64,000 nucleotides of DNA from Kuschelorhynchus macadamiae (Eukaryota; Arthropoda; Insecta; Coleoptera; Curculionidae): contig JAUTXW010004705.1 of NCBI GenBank assembly GCA_030620095.1, positions 461,001 to 525,000 of the forward strand. The letters run 5' to 3'. The stretch's first letter is position 1; each line of letters opens with the position of its first letter. Shown piece by piece: positions 45,610-56,819 of the stretch. The notes below the pieces were generated by a model, which worked only from the letters and a program-made list of their open reading frames with translations, made no database searches and was not told the DNA's origin. Both the position numbers and the translations under genes were made by a program.

Positions 45610-46320
45610 GAGGTAAACTGGTGACTGCTTGACGAACTATGTGCATTGGCTGAACAGAATACTGTCAAGTTGTTCTGGGTTTCAGGCTTTAGCGGCGTCG
45701 AAGGTAAAGAAAAAGCCGATAAGTTTGCCAGATTCGACCCATCTGATGCTTTTATCGGACCAGAGCCTATTCTTGAAGTATCTAAGTGTACAGGCTGGAT
45801 ATACAAATGGGTAAGGGATAGTCGCAAGGACCACTGGCAAAGTATACAAAAACATTTACACAACAAAACCTTTATTAAGGAAACTGATGTCATACTTGCT
45901 GGAAATCTGTTTCTTCTGACCAGAAATCACCTAAGGGCTTAAGGGCAATTACAGAGATCCTTACAGAATACATGGCTGTCAAAGACAACCTGAATAATAT
46001 AGGGGTACACGCTGGTGACCTAACTTGCAGATTCTGCGGAAGGGAAAATGAGACGGCTATACATATGGATCGCAAAAGGCATTTGTTCCTCGGGCAACCG
46101 AAGGTCGACTCAAGGGAAGTTCGGGAGTTTCCTATCCTGGATCTGAGCAAATTTACTCTTAGTAAGAGTTTTAACCTGGAAAGGCTAACTTAAGTGTGGA
46201 GGGATTGGGGATAAGCGAATCAGCGCCAGCGCAGACCCCTCTACATTGACACAATAAACTCGATATTCTGGGAAAGCCTGACATTACCAGCTGGCGTGCG
46301 TAAAAGATTTCCCACCTCCA
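45610..46320 (+). pseudogene. non-LTR RNase H and zinc-knuckle tail
   Basis: Plus strand LAEQNTVKLFWVSGFSGVEG followed by KEKADKFARF (RNase H, 'WVPGH.G..GNEKAD.LAR' with His changed), then FIGPEPILEVSKC. After shifts, NNIGVHAGDLTCRFCGRENE and TAIHMDRKRH form a CCHC-like C.FC....ET..H tail typical of these ORF2 ends. It may continue the RT fragment at 44800-45430. Confidence 0.75.
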
Positions 46321-47109
46321 AGGAGGAAAAAAAAAGACATTTCTATAAATTATTTCAAAACTGTGCAAGTTATTGAAAAAGTTCAAAAGATACACAATTT
46401 GTAAAGCATCGAATCCGATAATTGTACCAAAGTAGATCAGTGTCGCTACTTTTTTGAGGCGATCAAAGGGGTGGGGACTTCAAAAAAAGTTACACAGTTT
46501 TCCAGATTTGTTCGTTTATTTCAGCATGTGGAGTACCGTAGTAACAAATTTGGTTGACTTTTTCACAACTTAATAAAAATACCTAACTTTAAGTTGACTG
46601 AAACAAATATTCATAGTTAATTTTTAAATAATTTTTTTTTCAGTAAAAAAGATTATTATTAGTTGTTTAAGTATGAAGTAAAATTATATTAATTAGAATT
46701 CCTTTTTTTGTTTAAAAATAAGCTTTTGCAACTATTTGGTTTTTCATTCAACAGTTTAAAAATAAATATTTAAAATATAAAACACTAGGTGGGCGTCAAA
46801 ACTTATTTTTTTTTTAAATTAGAAAATTAAAGAAAATTTCTTACATAAAAAATGATTTTAGTGCCATCTTGAAGAGAATAAAAAAAAGTACATTTAAAAA
46901 AATAATATATTCACAAAAAATTATATTTACATCCCTCCTATTTTTTTATTTCTTTTATCATACAAAAAAATAAAAAAAGCTTTATAGATTTAATTATGTA
47001 CTATACGAATCTGCATTCAGACTTTCAATACATCCGAAAATGTACAACAAAGAGTATGTTACGGTATATTTTATTACGATTGATAAGACCTCCCAAAGAA
47101 CTTTCCAGA
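46321..47109. other. AT-rich, no gene recognised
   Basis: Contains the repeat string shared with about 15420 (see 14440-15999). Otherwise featureless. Confidence 0.4.
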
Positions 47110-47683
47110 AATACCCCACTTGATGTATTTATACCCAATAGTTTCTGAGATGTAGATATTCAAAATTAAAAACAATTATAGTTATTATATATTTTTTTAC
47201 ACTGCTATTGCAAAACAAAAAACTAAATGAAAATTAATCAGTATGAATCTTTCTTCCCTGGTTATGAATATATTTCTTATAAATAGTTAGCAAGAGACGG
47301 ACTACTGCAATATCAATGAAGTGTCTATTTCTTTCATTTAACCTATCGACTTCACTCCGTTATCTTCAGCATTGTCCAAATTATACTTATTTTTTTCAGG
47401 TATTCCCATAAAAAAATTTCCAATGGTATCAGATCGAGGCTATTTGTTGGCCATGCAATTGTTCCGTTCCTCCCTTAATTATTACTTGCTAGTTCCTTAG
47501 TGGTAATAATTGGTAGTGCCTTAGTAGTAATAATTCTGCTACATGGGCTTCTCTAACAAATTACGGATTGTCTGAAGCCTATCGTCTAATATTTTGCCAA
47601 TTTGGTAAACCGCTGATGAAAAACTCGATTCATCAGGCCATAATATTAAAAAAAAATCTCTCTCATTTAATCCATTGAGTATA

Positions 47684-50010
47684 CAGGGTGTCCCATTTTC
47701 GTAGGTTTTACGGGGTTTCCAGCTTATGAGTAGAGATAGAGGGATGCGGTTTTCGCGACACCGTGCTACTTTTCGATGAAACTAAAGAGGCCGCAAACAG
47801 ATTTGCCCTAACCATTTTAGTTTCCGTGCTACAGGGTGATTTTGAAAATTTGTCATTTTCGGACACCCCCTGTAACTCAGCTATCGTAAAATATATTTAA
47901 AATGTTTCAACTGGTATTTATAGATTTTTTCACGTAGAATTCAGTGGCGTACTCAGATTTTTGCTGAGAGTCATAGTTTTTGACATATTGGCATAACCTA
48001 CTATTTTTTAAATGGGACACCCTATATATTATTTTTTCATCTTATTCTTCGTGTCGAGAGCTTTTCAAAAACATACCATAAGTCATATTTATTTTCATAA
48101 ATAACATGAAAAAATGCATTTTTCTTTAAACGGATTTATGGCATAGCAGATCAATCGAAATAAGAGAAGGTGGCTGTGGTGGCCATGGAAAAAGTTAACA
48201 AATATTTATTAACGAAATAACAAAGTAACAGCATCAGAAAAAATTAGGAAGTAGGTAAAAGGTAATAATTATAATTTCATTAAAACTACAAATATTGTTC
48301 AAATTGTAGACCATTATGTGTCCTACAAGTGTGACAAACTTTAAAAATTCTTTTTAATGCATTTTCTATTGTAAATGACTGTCTTTGTAACTCTGCAAAA
48401 GCGTTTTCGGTGGCTATTCTTAGTTGTTCTAAGTTTTCGTATCGCCTTACATAAACCTTGTTTTCTAAATAACCCCACAAAAAGAAATCTAAAACTGAGA
48501 GGTCAGGGGATCGTGGTGGCCATCGAACAGGTCCGTGTGTTCCTATCCATCTTCCAGGAAAATGGTCGTTAAGCCAGTTTTGACTTATTCTGGCATTGTG
48601 GGCTGGAGCTCCGTCTTGCTGGAAATAAATCCTATTTAGTTGAGCCAAGGGAACATCATCCAAAATTCCTAATGCGTCTTCTAGGATTCGCACGTAACCA
48701 ATCGAATTCAGATTTCCTTCATATATTTGGTAAACTATTTTTCGGTGGAAAATAAAACAGGAGACATTGAATCCAAATCTGCCCTGACGCTCCCTAGGAA
48801 AAATACTTGACTCCAAAATCGCGTGTTGTGTCTATTTAAAATCCCTGAACTAGTAAAATGTGCCTCGTCTGACCAAATAATCTTTTTTTCAAAATCGATA
48901 TTTTCTGCCTTCATATTTATAAACCAATTGCAGAACTCCAATCTGCGCTCTGCATCACCAGGATGCAGATGATGCACAAGTTTGTATTTATAGGGTTTGA
49001 ATTTGTGCTTTTTCAAAATTTTCTGCACTTTGGTTTTCGGTACACCCGCCTCTTTGTCTATTTTCCTGCAAGATGTTTCAGGAGCTGTCTGAACGAGGGC
49101 TAAAACGTTGACCTCAGATTCTTCGTTGTCTTTATTGTAAGTTCGCGATCGAGGCTTGTTAAAAGATCCATATTGGCAAAGATTATTTTTAATTTTTTGA
49201 AAAATTCTTTTTTCTGGTTGTCTTCTCTCGGGATATCTAAGATAAAATAAAGCGAACCAATAAAGTCAAAATGCAGGAAGATAAAAAAGAACTAACCTGT
49301 TCAGATAAAGCTTTGCCGCCTGATCTGCATCTTCATTAGACAATATAAAACACGCGTTCATATCATATTTCTCAAAATATTCAAATTTTTGATTCTGAGC
49401 CATATTAAAAACAATAATTATAATAGACGTCAAGAAAAATTTAAACGCAATAATGCCAAAAATGACAGCAGTAATGGCTGCCTGATCATATTTTTGTTGG
49501 CGTTGCCATGGCTACCACAGCCACCTTCTCTTATTTCGATTGATCTGCTATGCCATAAATCCGTTTAAAGAAAAATGCATTTTTTCATGTTATTTATGAA
49601 AATAAATATGACTTATGGTATGTTTTTGAAAAACTCTCGACACGAAGAATAAGATGAAAAAATAATATATAGGGTCTCCCATTTAAAAAATAGTAGGTTA
49701 TGCCAATATGTCAAAAACTATGACTCTCAGCAAAAATCTGAGTATGCCACTGAATTCTACGTGAAAAAATCTATAAATACCAGTTGAAACATTTTAAATA
49801 TATTTTACGATAGCTGAGTTACAGGGGGTGTCCGAAAATGACAAATTTTCAAAATCACCCTGTAGCACGGAAACTAAAATGGTTAGGGCAAATCTGTTTG
49901 CGGCCTCTTTAGTTTCATCGAAAAGTAGCACGGTGTCGCGAAAACCGCATCTCTCTATCTCTACTCATAAGCTGGAAACCCCGTAAAACCTACGAAAATG
50001 GGACACCCTG
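47684..50010 (-). mobile_element. DD41D element with 505-bp terminal inverted repeats
   Basis: Arms 47684-48188 and 49506-50010 are inverted copies of equal length, beginning CAGGGTGTCCCATTTTCGTA and ending at CCATGG. TA flanks both ends. Inside each arm there are further end-like motifs (CACCCTGTAGCA; GGGACACCCTATA facing the other way), as if the arms were assembled from several ends. It encodes a transposase on the minus strand. One diverged solo arm lies at 24965-25317. Confidence 0.93.
48286..49403 (-). pseudogene. DD41D transposase with a 60-bp intron
   Basis: Exon 1 from the ATG at 49403 (MAQNQKFEYFEKYD...KLYLN) ends at 49297. A GT-AG intron of 60 bp (49296-49237) precedes YPERRQPEKRIFQKIKNNLC, so that the expected 'LYLNRYPERRQP' is continuous only after splicing. 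It goes on with NVLALVQTAPETSCRKIDKE, IIWSDEAHFTSSGIL (first Asp), a frameshift near 48815, RIYFQQDGAPAHNA (second Asp) and PPRSPDLSVLDFFLWGYLEN (third Asp, 41 residues after the second). It ends at the stop beside 48286. Only one frameshift, so this copy is fairly young. Confidence 0.88.
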
Positions 50011-50519
50011 TACATTGCAAAAATGGAGCGTTTTGATCTTTTTGATTTGGGGTAAATTTCTGAACTGTATGAAATGTGTAAGGATAAAAATTTATATTTA
50101 TTCAAAACCTTACGAATATTTTCGAGAGAATTTCCTCTCCTCTGATGAAAACATTTCATTAATTCTTGGGATACTATGGGACTATTTACGTATAACCAAA
50201 GGATATCTAGTTCTTCCTCTTCGTTATTTCTAGTTATCCTTCTCTTCATTTGCAAATTTGTATCTCTTATGAACTTAAAAAAAAAAGGTTTTATTAGTCT
50301 GTCTTGTGGGAATAGTTATATGGGGTTGTCTTTCTTGGTAAACATGTCTGGTTGCGCAAATATTGTTGTTATTCTCAAAAAATAAGAAAAGTATATCATG
50401 TTTTTTGTTCGGTTGAAAACATCAAAACTTGAGGTTTATGATATTTAATGTCATGATTAGTTTTGTTGCTTTTATTTTTACTTATTGAAACAGGTGTAAT
50501 GAAAATATAATAGTTAGAT

Positions 50520-51840
50520 AGATATATTTATTTGACATCGTTACAAATACATGTTTGATGCAAGTCAGAGAGCTGGAGCTAGTAAAATATAAAAAAGTAA
50601 AAAGGCAGCGATATTACATAATACACTAAAACTTACCTAAAGCAAAAAAAAAAACAAATTATAATAACAAACAAGAACAAAGTATATCGGAAAATTACAT
50701 TAAAGGTGGCGCCACTAAATATTCTTCAACAGAATAGAAACACTTATCCAATAAAAAATTCTTAACTCTGTATTTCAAATGGGTATAGCTCATAGATTTG
50801 ACACCATTGCCAAGTTTATTAAACAATTTAAACTTTAAGAAATTACGTGCTGATTTTGCAAGGCGGTGCCTGGGCAACCATAAGACATCCAAGGAACGGA
50901 TACTGTAATTATGAATTTAGTTTCAAAAAAATTAACCGAGTTACGATGAATTTCAAGAACTGTCTGGTAGATAAAAACGCATGGAAGTGACATAATCTTT
51001 TATTTAATAAATAACGGTGGACAAGAAATTAAAAGACCAACACCCTCTATTGTCCTTAAGGCTCTTTTTTGAGTTTTAAATGCTTTATCAAACCACGCTG
51101 ACTCACCCCAGACAACCGTTCCATAGCTGATAAGAGAATGGATATTAGCGAAGTACACAATAAGAACAATTTCCAAATTAAAAGATTTTTTAAGTTGCCT
51201 TAACAAATAAATCTGTTTGTTTAGTTTGTCACATAGATCTTCAATGTTATGATGCCATTTTAACCCATCGTCTATGCTAACTCCTAGAAGCTTTGAGCTT
51301 ATTGCTGCTGAACCAGCCCTCAGCATTCCGTAAAGCGCGAAATCAGAAGAGTAGCATCATCAGCATAAAGCACGCTCCGGCTTAGTAAAATATTGGCACT
51401 GAAATCATTGATGTAGATAATAAAAAATAGTGGTCCGAGGATAGAATCTTGAGGTACCCCATTTGCGATCGATTGCCTCCGCGAAAGCGAGTCCTTGACA
51501 CAAACGGCCTGAGTTCGGTCTAGTAAGTAAGATCTAATTAGTTCAAGAGGAGGGTCAGCTATGCCCAAAAATTCCAACTTGTTTAAAAGTATAGAATGAG
51601 AGACAGAGTCGAAGGCCTTGCTGAGATCGCACAGTACAGGAGACCGCAACTCACCCCTATCAAGAGTAGCATCGACCGCATCACTCACAACCTTAAGGAT
51701 GGCATGAATCGTAGACCGACCACTCACACAACCAAACTGGCTATCGACTAATATTTTAAATTTGTTTAAATATGATACAAGTCTCTCTTTTAATATTGCC
51801 TCAATTACCTTTCCAAATATCTCCCTTTTTAATACCTAAT
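50520..51840 (-). pseudogene. 5'-truncated non-LTR reverse transcriptase
   Basis: Minus strand: DSQFGCVSGRST-like start, VLCDLSKAFDSVSHSILLNK (motif A), IANGVPQDSILGPLFFIIYI (motif B), RSVLYADDATLLISRF (catalytic YADD). Then, after a shift near 51320, SKLLGVSIDDGLKWHHNIED and GTVVWGESAWFDKAFKTQKR. The C-terminus is HLKYRVKNFLLDKCFYSVEE. The wording is of the CR1/Kiri/L2-like group. It ends near 50520 in 'aaataaatatatc'. Inserted in the older DD41D element. Confidence 0.82.
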
Positions 51841-51949
51841 TGTACTTATATTTAATTTTGAACGCCTAGATTTCATAGACTATTGAGTATAAATACATCA
51901 AGTGGGGTATTTCTGAAACACTCTTTAAAATATCTTTTTAAAAGTGATA

Positions 51950-52869
51950 AAATAATAAACAGGGTGTACCATTTAAAAAAAATCTTACTTTTTATTGCAC
52001 TTCGTACATCTTCGGATGTATTAAAACTCTGATTACAGTGTTGGATAGAGCATAATCAAATCTATAAAGCTCTTTTTTAATTTTTTTGTAAGATAAAAAA
52101 TAAAAAAACTAAGAACTGTACATTTATAATTTGACACCGGGTATAGTGCACAATTCGAATCAGTTGTGTGGATTTTTCTTTAATCAAAATTAATTTTCAA
52201 GTGTTTAAAAAACTCTTTTATAGATCAAAATATGTATAAAACAAAGCAACTTTACTTCAGATAAATCAACGAACTGACAACTGAATAATGAATGAAAACA
52301 TATTTGGCTCGCTCGATAAGTTTAACTCCGCTTCGATTCATCATTCCGCAGTTATTAGTGATTTCGTAAGTCCTATACTAATAGTTAAAGCCTTCCATGT
52401 CTGCTCCAATAACATCTAAATTATCTAATGGGAGCATCTACAACATTTATAAATAATTTCAGGCTAATACGAGATTTATTTCCAACTTGTCTCGATCCGT
52501 TCAAACAAGGCGATGTTTAAGCGTTATAAAAAATTACTGTAGGCGTCAGGTCTATTTATCCTTCGAATCTAATCGTCTCAGATTTTTTTTGCTCACATAT
52601 AAATTGTTGTAATTATGTTTATAACAATGGTCGGCGCCGTATTTATAATAATTAGCTTGGCATATTATAATTGATATGTGATACTAGGTTAGTCGGAACA
52701 GAAGTCTCCTTTAAATGGCGAACAGTAATTTCGACGTTGCATTGTATAGGTTACTTATGTAAGAAATATTTAATTTTGTTATTTTACTTTTTGTTAATTT
52801 ATCTTTTGTGTATTTTTGATATCATAAATGATTCATATTTAGAGGCAATACAAGAACTTGTGTGGAGTA
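51950..52869. other. possible MITE and unassigned sequence
   Basis: ACAGGGTGTACCATTTAAAA at about 51959 and TTTGACACCGGGTATA at about 52132 could bound a 190-bp non-autonomous Tc1/mariner-like element. The rest has no gene. Confidence 0.35.
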
Positions 52870-54517
52870 CAGGGTATCCCATTTTCTGCACTTTTGCGAG
52901 AGTGTGCTACTTTTGTGTGAAATTAAAGATGGCGCCAGTAGAATTTTTATAGCCCATATGGTTTTTGAGATACAGGGCGTTCTTGACAATGTTGTATTTT
53001 CAGGCACTCCTCCCTCGTATCCCAGCTATCTGATAACTTATCAAAAAGGCGAAATTTGTTCCTTTTATGATTTTTCCTGCACAATTCAATGCCGCTTTCA
53101 GAATAAGTATACGGGGTCATTTCAAAAAGTTATCGGACCCTAATTTATTTTTTTTAATGCAATTTATTTTTTTATATTTATTAGAAATAATGTGGGCAAT
53201 ATATACATGCATGCAGTTATTTTGAAAAACAAGCTCAAAATTCGAGATTCCTTAAAATTTTCTTTTGTATCCAATTAGAAGGTAGTACGCTATGGCTAAT
53301 TTGTTTGGAACTAAAAGCAAACTGTTAAAAAATTTGCGGTTTTGTCAGATTTTAATTATTAATGTAATTATATTTTAATTATTAGAGTGTCGTGTCTCAT
53401 TTTTGGAAAATGCGTAGTTTATAGAATTTTTGAAGGATGTCTCACAGTGCGTCGGTTCCTAGAAATTCTTGAGGAAGCTATTCCACAACTAATGAAAAAT
53501 GTTCCATTGGCACCTTATAATGCCGTTTATCTTCAACAAGACGGTGCCTCAAGCCACAACTCTACGCTCTTAAGGGTATTTTTAGACGATAACTTTCCTC
53601 AAAGATGGATTGGTACCCACGGACCTATAAGATGCCCCCCTCGATCTCCAGATCTTTCGATTTTAGATTTTTTCTTATGGGATTTCTGCAAAATAAAATA
53701 TATAAAACATGATATCAGTCTGCAGCAGCAAACGATTTACCTTTCCGAAATTTGCAAAGATGGCCTATGATCATTTCAACGCTATTAAAGGAATAACGAA
53801 AATGTGCCAATTTTGCATACTGGAAAATGGCCGTCATTTTGAAAACCACCTTTGAAAACTCTTTGCTTTTTTCAAAATTTTGTTTCTCCTAACTTACGTT
53901 TTAAGTAAGATTGGTAATTATTGTTTCGTTTTGAGTAAAATTCAATGATTTTATCGTAATTAAGTTAAAATGTTGTAACAAATAATTAAGAGATGAGACA
54001 TAAAAAAGATTATTTGAATTAAGTCTGAAAATATTACATCTTTAGTATAATTACTTACATAATTTTGTTTTTAATCCATTATAGCCATAACCTTCTAACT
54101 ACTAATTGGACATAAAAGGAAATTTTAGAAAATCCCGAATTTTGAGGTTCTTTTCCAAAATAACTGCATACATGTATATATTTTTGGAAAGCCCACATTA
54201 TTTCTAATAAACATAAAGAATAATATACCGTGCGTTTAATTTAAAAAAAATATAACTTTTTGACCTGATCCCGTATAGTTATTCTGAAAGCAGTACTGAG
54301 TTTTACGGAAAAAGTCATATAAGGAACAGCTTTCGCCTTTTTGATAAGTTATCAGACAGCTGGGATATGAAGTGTGTCTGAGAATTTCTACATTTTCAAA
54401 AAAGCCCTGTATATCAAAAACCAAAAGGGCTATGAAAATTCTGCTGAGCCATTTTTAATTTCACATGAAAGTAGCACACTGCCGTGAAAACAACAACCTT
54501 CTATTAAAAAAAAACTG
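52870..54517 (+). mobile_element. internally deleted DD41D element with about 440-bp inverted ends
   Basis: The left arm 52870-53310 pairs with 54055-54517 read backwards: 'gtgtgctacttt..tgtgaaatta.a.atggc', 'gatacagggc.tt.ttgaaaatgt', 'tatcccagct.tctgataacttatcaaaaaggcgaaa', 'catgca.ttattttg.aaa..aa..tcaaaattcg'. TA on both flanks. Only the C-terminal half of a transposase lies between the arms. Confidence 0.8.
53387..53850 (+). pseudogene. DD41D transposase, C-terminal half only
   Basis: Reads CLIFGKCVVYRIFEGCLTVR, AVYLQQDGASSHNSTLLRVF (second Asp), then RWIGTHGPIRCPPRSPDLSI followed by LDFFLWDF (third Asp, 41 residues later). The frame then decays. The DNA-binding domain and first Asp are absent, so the element depends on another copy. 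Closest in wording to the transposase at 48286-49403. Confidence 0.85.
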
Positions 54518-54954
54518 TACATTTCCATTCAAATCTTCTTTTTCGATATACATTAAACTCATACGGTAACAAAACGAATGTTTAAAATGATCCACGGTTG
54601 AAAAGGGTTTTATAAGTTTTCATCGATATATCTAAACATGAAGTTGAAATTGAAATTCTGTGAGGATAGTATCTAAAAAGTCATAGAAACAGTTTGGTAT
54701 GAACTTTAAAAAATGTTTAATTAAAATAATAGCATAATATTTCCATGTTGTCCCTAGATCCATCCTTGAAGACATGTGTAGGAAATTGTTATACTGTGGG
54801 TAATGTTTTCCTGGATACATAAATTGATTTTAGCATTGTCCTAGAACCCACGACACAAATAGACCCTTCGAGATGTAACTTCCTAACAAGTGTGTCGCAA
54901 AACATGTTACGTTGTTTTAAACAAATATAGTAGAAGTGCTTGTAAAAAATAAAT

Positions 54955-55262
54955 GTAAAAAAATATTTTTCAAATAATAATTTATTTATTTATAATCTAT
55001 TGAACTGAAAAGTAAAATATAATTCAAATTACATAAACAGAGAACTTTTAAAAATTTGAATATTTTCTTAAAAGTTGAAACTTTATTTCAAGTGTGATGA
55101 CGTCTCACGCCTCAAGTTTTTAAGAAAATATTTAAATTTTTAAAAGTTGTGTGTTTATCTAAGTCTAAAAATTTTTTATTATTCAGTTCAATAGTTTATA
55201 AATAAAAGCTTTTTTAAAAAGTTATTTTTTTATATTTATTTTATTTTGAACTTTTTAGCCTT
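54955..55262. repeat. AT-rich foldback repeat
   Basis: Palindromic about a centre near 55100: 'cttttaaaaatttgaatattttcttaaaa' on the left mirrors 'tttttaagaaaatatttaaatttttaaaag' on the right. The outer parts 'tttatttataatctattgaactgaa' and 'ttcagttcaatagtttataaataaa' also pair. No coding capacity. Confidence 0.75.
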
Positions 55263-55530
55263 ACTTTTTACGCACCTTGTATAAGACATTCACGATTGGA
55301 CAGTATAATATTGTGTTGTCATCGGGTTTTTGGTATGTATACCAAGTCTCAGTCAGTCTCGATAACGAGAACTGTTTTGTTCTTTTTGGCATTATTTTTT
55401 AAGCACCCTGTGTAAGATATTCATGGTTGGACACCATAATGTTGTATTCTCATCGGGTTTATGTATGTATACCAAATTTCAGTCAATTTTGATAACGTGA
55501 ACGGTTTTGTATTGTTTGTCGTTATTTTTA
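55262..55530. repeat. tandem repeat, two units of about 130 bp
   Basis: Units start at 'ttttacgcacctt' (about 55267), 'ttttaagcaccct' (about 55398) and a partial third at 'ttttacgcacttt' (about 55526). Each contains 'attca.g.ttggaca..ataat.ttgt' and 'tcatcgggttt...tatgtatacca'. Confidence 0.85.
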
Positions 55531-55544
55531 CGCACTTTCGCTCG

Positions 55545-55734
55545 GATCACCGAGCTAAACACACGTTAGTTCTTCGTGGTGTTTTGAGAGGCAGTTCAAC
55601 GACCACTGCGAAAACGCCCTAAATAACGGGCCATTGGCCATGAGACAGACTTCTCTAATAAGTCCAAAGGCCGTGCGATCACCAGGAAGTTCCACTGGAG
55701 TGCGCAAGTCTGGAATCGTTCTGAAACGGGTAGC
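55545..55734. other. GC-richer block before the 18S fragment
   Basis: Contains short strings such as GGCCGTGCGATC that also occur, in reverse complement, in insect 18S rRNA, so it may be rearranged rDNA. Not confidently assigned. Confidence 0.3.
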
Positions 55735-55780
55735 TTTTGGGTTCCGGGGGAAGTATGGTTGCAAAGCCGAAACTTAAAGA

Positions 55781-55814
<34 letters not shown>

Positions 55815-55995
55815 GCGGCTTAATTTGACTCAACACGGGAAACCTCACCAGGCCCGGACACCGGAAGGATTGACAGTTTGAGAGCTCTTTCTTGATTCGG
55901 TGGGTGGTGGTGCATGGCAGTTCTTAGTTGGTGGAGCGATTTGTCTGGTTAATTCCGATAACGAACGAGAGTCTAGCCTTCTAACTAGGCGTATT
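55735..55995 (+). pseudogene. 18S ribosomal RNA fragment outside an rDNA array
   Basis: Contains the near-universal small-subunit stretch: GAAATTGACGGAAGGGCACC, ACCAGGAGTGGAGCCTGCGG, CTTAATTTGACTCAACACGG, GAAACCTCACCAGGCCCGGA, then TTCTTGATTCGGTGGGTGG and CGATAACGAACGAGAGTCTA. This corresponds to roughly the middle of the 3' half of 18S. It shows scattered changes against conserved positions (for example AAAGAAATTG for AAAGGAATTG) and is cut off sharply on both sides, so it is a displaced pseudogene fragment in sense orientation. Confidence 0.92.
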
Positions 55996-55999
55996 TTGA

Positions 56000-56630
56000 C
56001 ATCCTAAAGGCCCATCGACTTGGGGTTTATTCAAATACTAACTCATTAACCAACAAGTGAAGTTAAATAAAAGCTTTTAAAAATAAATTTAATTTTCTAT
56101 TTTACAAAATATATAATACGACTATTCAGTTTTAAACAGACAAAAATCTCGTTTCACTAATAAAACTAATTCTTTATATTCAATATATCCACGGATGCGA
56201 TAAACAAGAGGACAAATGAACCAAAAATTGAAATGACAATTATTAAAAAAGTTTTTCTTTATTATAGTTTTTGTTTGCTAAAAAATAGGATCCAGGATGA
56301 GAAAGATTTTTTATTTGTACGGGGTATGCCAAAAATAAAAAATAATAATAAACTTAGCACTTAGTGAAGAGAAAAAAAGTTAATTTGCTATGGTTATAAT
56401 GCAAAATGTTTAATAAAAAAGTTGTTTAGAAGTATAAAACAATTCTATTCCCAGATTTTAGTGAAAATTTAAATATTCTAAATTATCCTTTTACAAGAAA
56501 AAGTTATATTTTCACCTTTTATTTCATTACATTTTTGCACACACATTTGACATATGTACTATATTTGCCATTAAAAAAAATGTTAAACTATGTTTAAAAT
56601 ATGCAAAAAAGCCGTATTGAAAATTGTTGT
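56000..56630. other. AT-rich, no gene recognised
   Basis: Nothing recognised; part (56300-56420) resembles the AT-rich repeats at 15080-15460 and 46600-46910 in style only. Confidence 0.35.
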
Positions 56631-56639
56631 TGCTGGTGT

Positions 56640-56810
56640 GCCATTCCTATCCCTGGGGGCGTCTTAAACAACTGACATACGAAAGACCCATTGACAATGA
56701 CAAAGAAGTTTTAAAGCAGATAACTTTAGAAGCAATGAAATCGATTTCACTGCAAGAAATAAGAAGAAGCTTTAATCATTTCCAACATCAGCTGAAAAAG
56801 TGTCCTTAAT
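56640..56810 (+). pseudogene. DD41D/mariner-like transposase C-terminal scrap
   Basis: Reads LTYERPIDNDKEVLKQITLE, then AMKSISLQEIRRSFNHFQHQ LKKC: the helical C-terminus after the last catalytic Asp (VY..PI.....L...I......I....RR....F..R...C). No catalytic residues remain. Confidence 0.6.
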
Positions 56811-56819
56811 ATTTTTGAA

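Larger units (their letters stand above)
47290..50450 (-). pseudogene. DD41D transposase relic interrupted by a younger copy
   Basis: The right piece reads ATRHVYQERQPHITIPTRQT and, in another frame, LWLYVNSPIVSQELMKCFHQ then NIRKVLNKYKF, the DNA-binding half. The left piece continues LNGLNERDFFLILWPDESSF (first catalytic Asp) and then GRNGTIAWPTNSLDLIPLEI and FLWEYLKK (third catalytic position now Glu). The second Asp is lost. The break coincides with the TA flanks of the element at 47684-50010, so that element jumped into this gene. Confidence 0.65.
47110..51926 (-). mobile_element. older DD41D element, split by two later insertions
   Basis: The inverted flanks CAGAAATACCCCACTTGATG at 47111 and, inverted, at about 51925 continue through 'tatttatac.caatag'. 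Between them on the minus strand lie an N-terminal transposase part (50450-50012), the younger DD41D element (50010-47684) and the remainder of the transposase (47682-47290). A 5'-truncated non-LTR element (51840-50520) separates the N-terminus from the right flank. The exact outer ends are not certain. Confidence 0.55.

Noticed and set aside
55555..55764. Minus-strand 69-codon frame in the GC-richer block
   Set aside because: Runs into the 18S fragment antisense; no protein motif.
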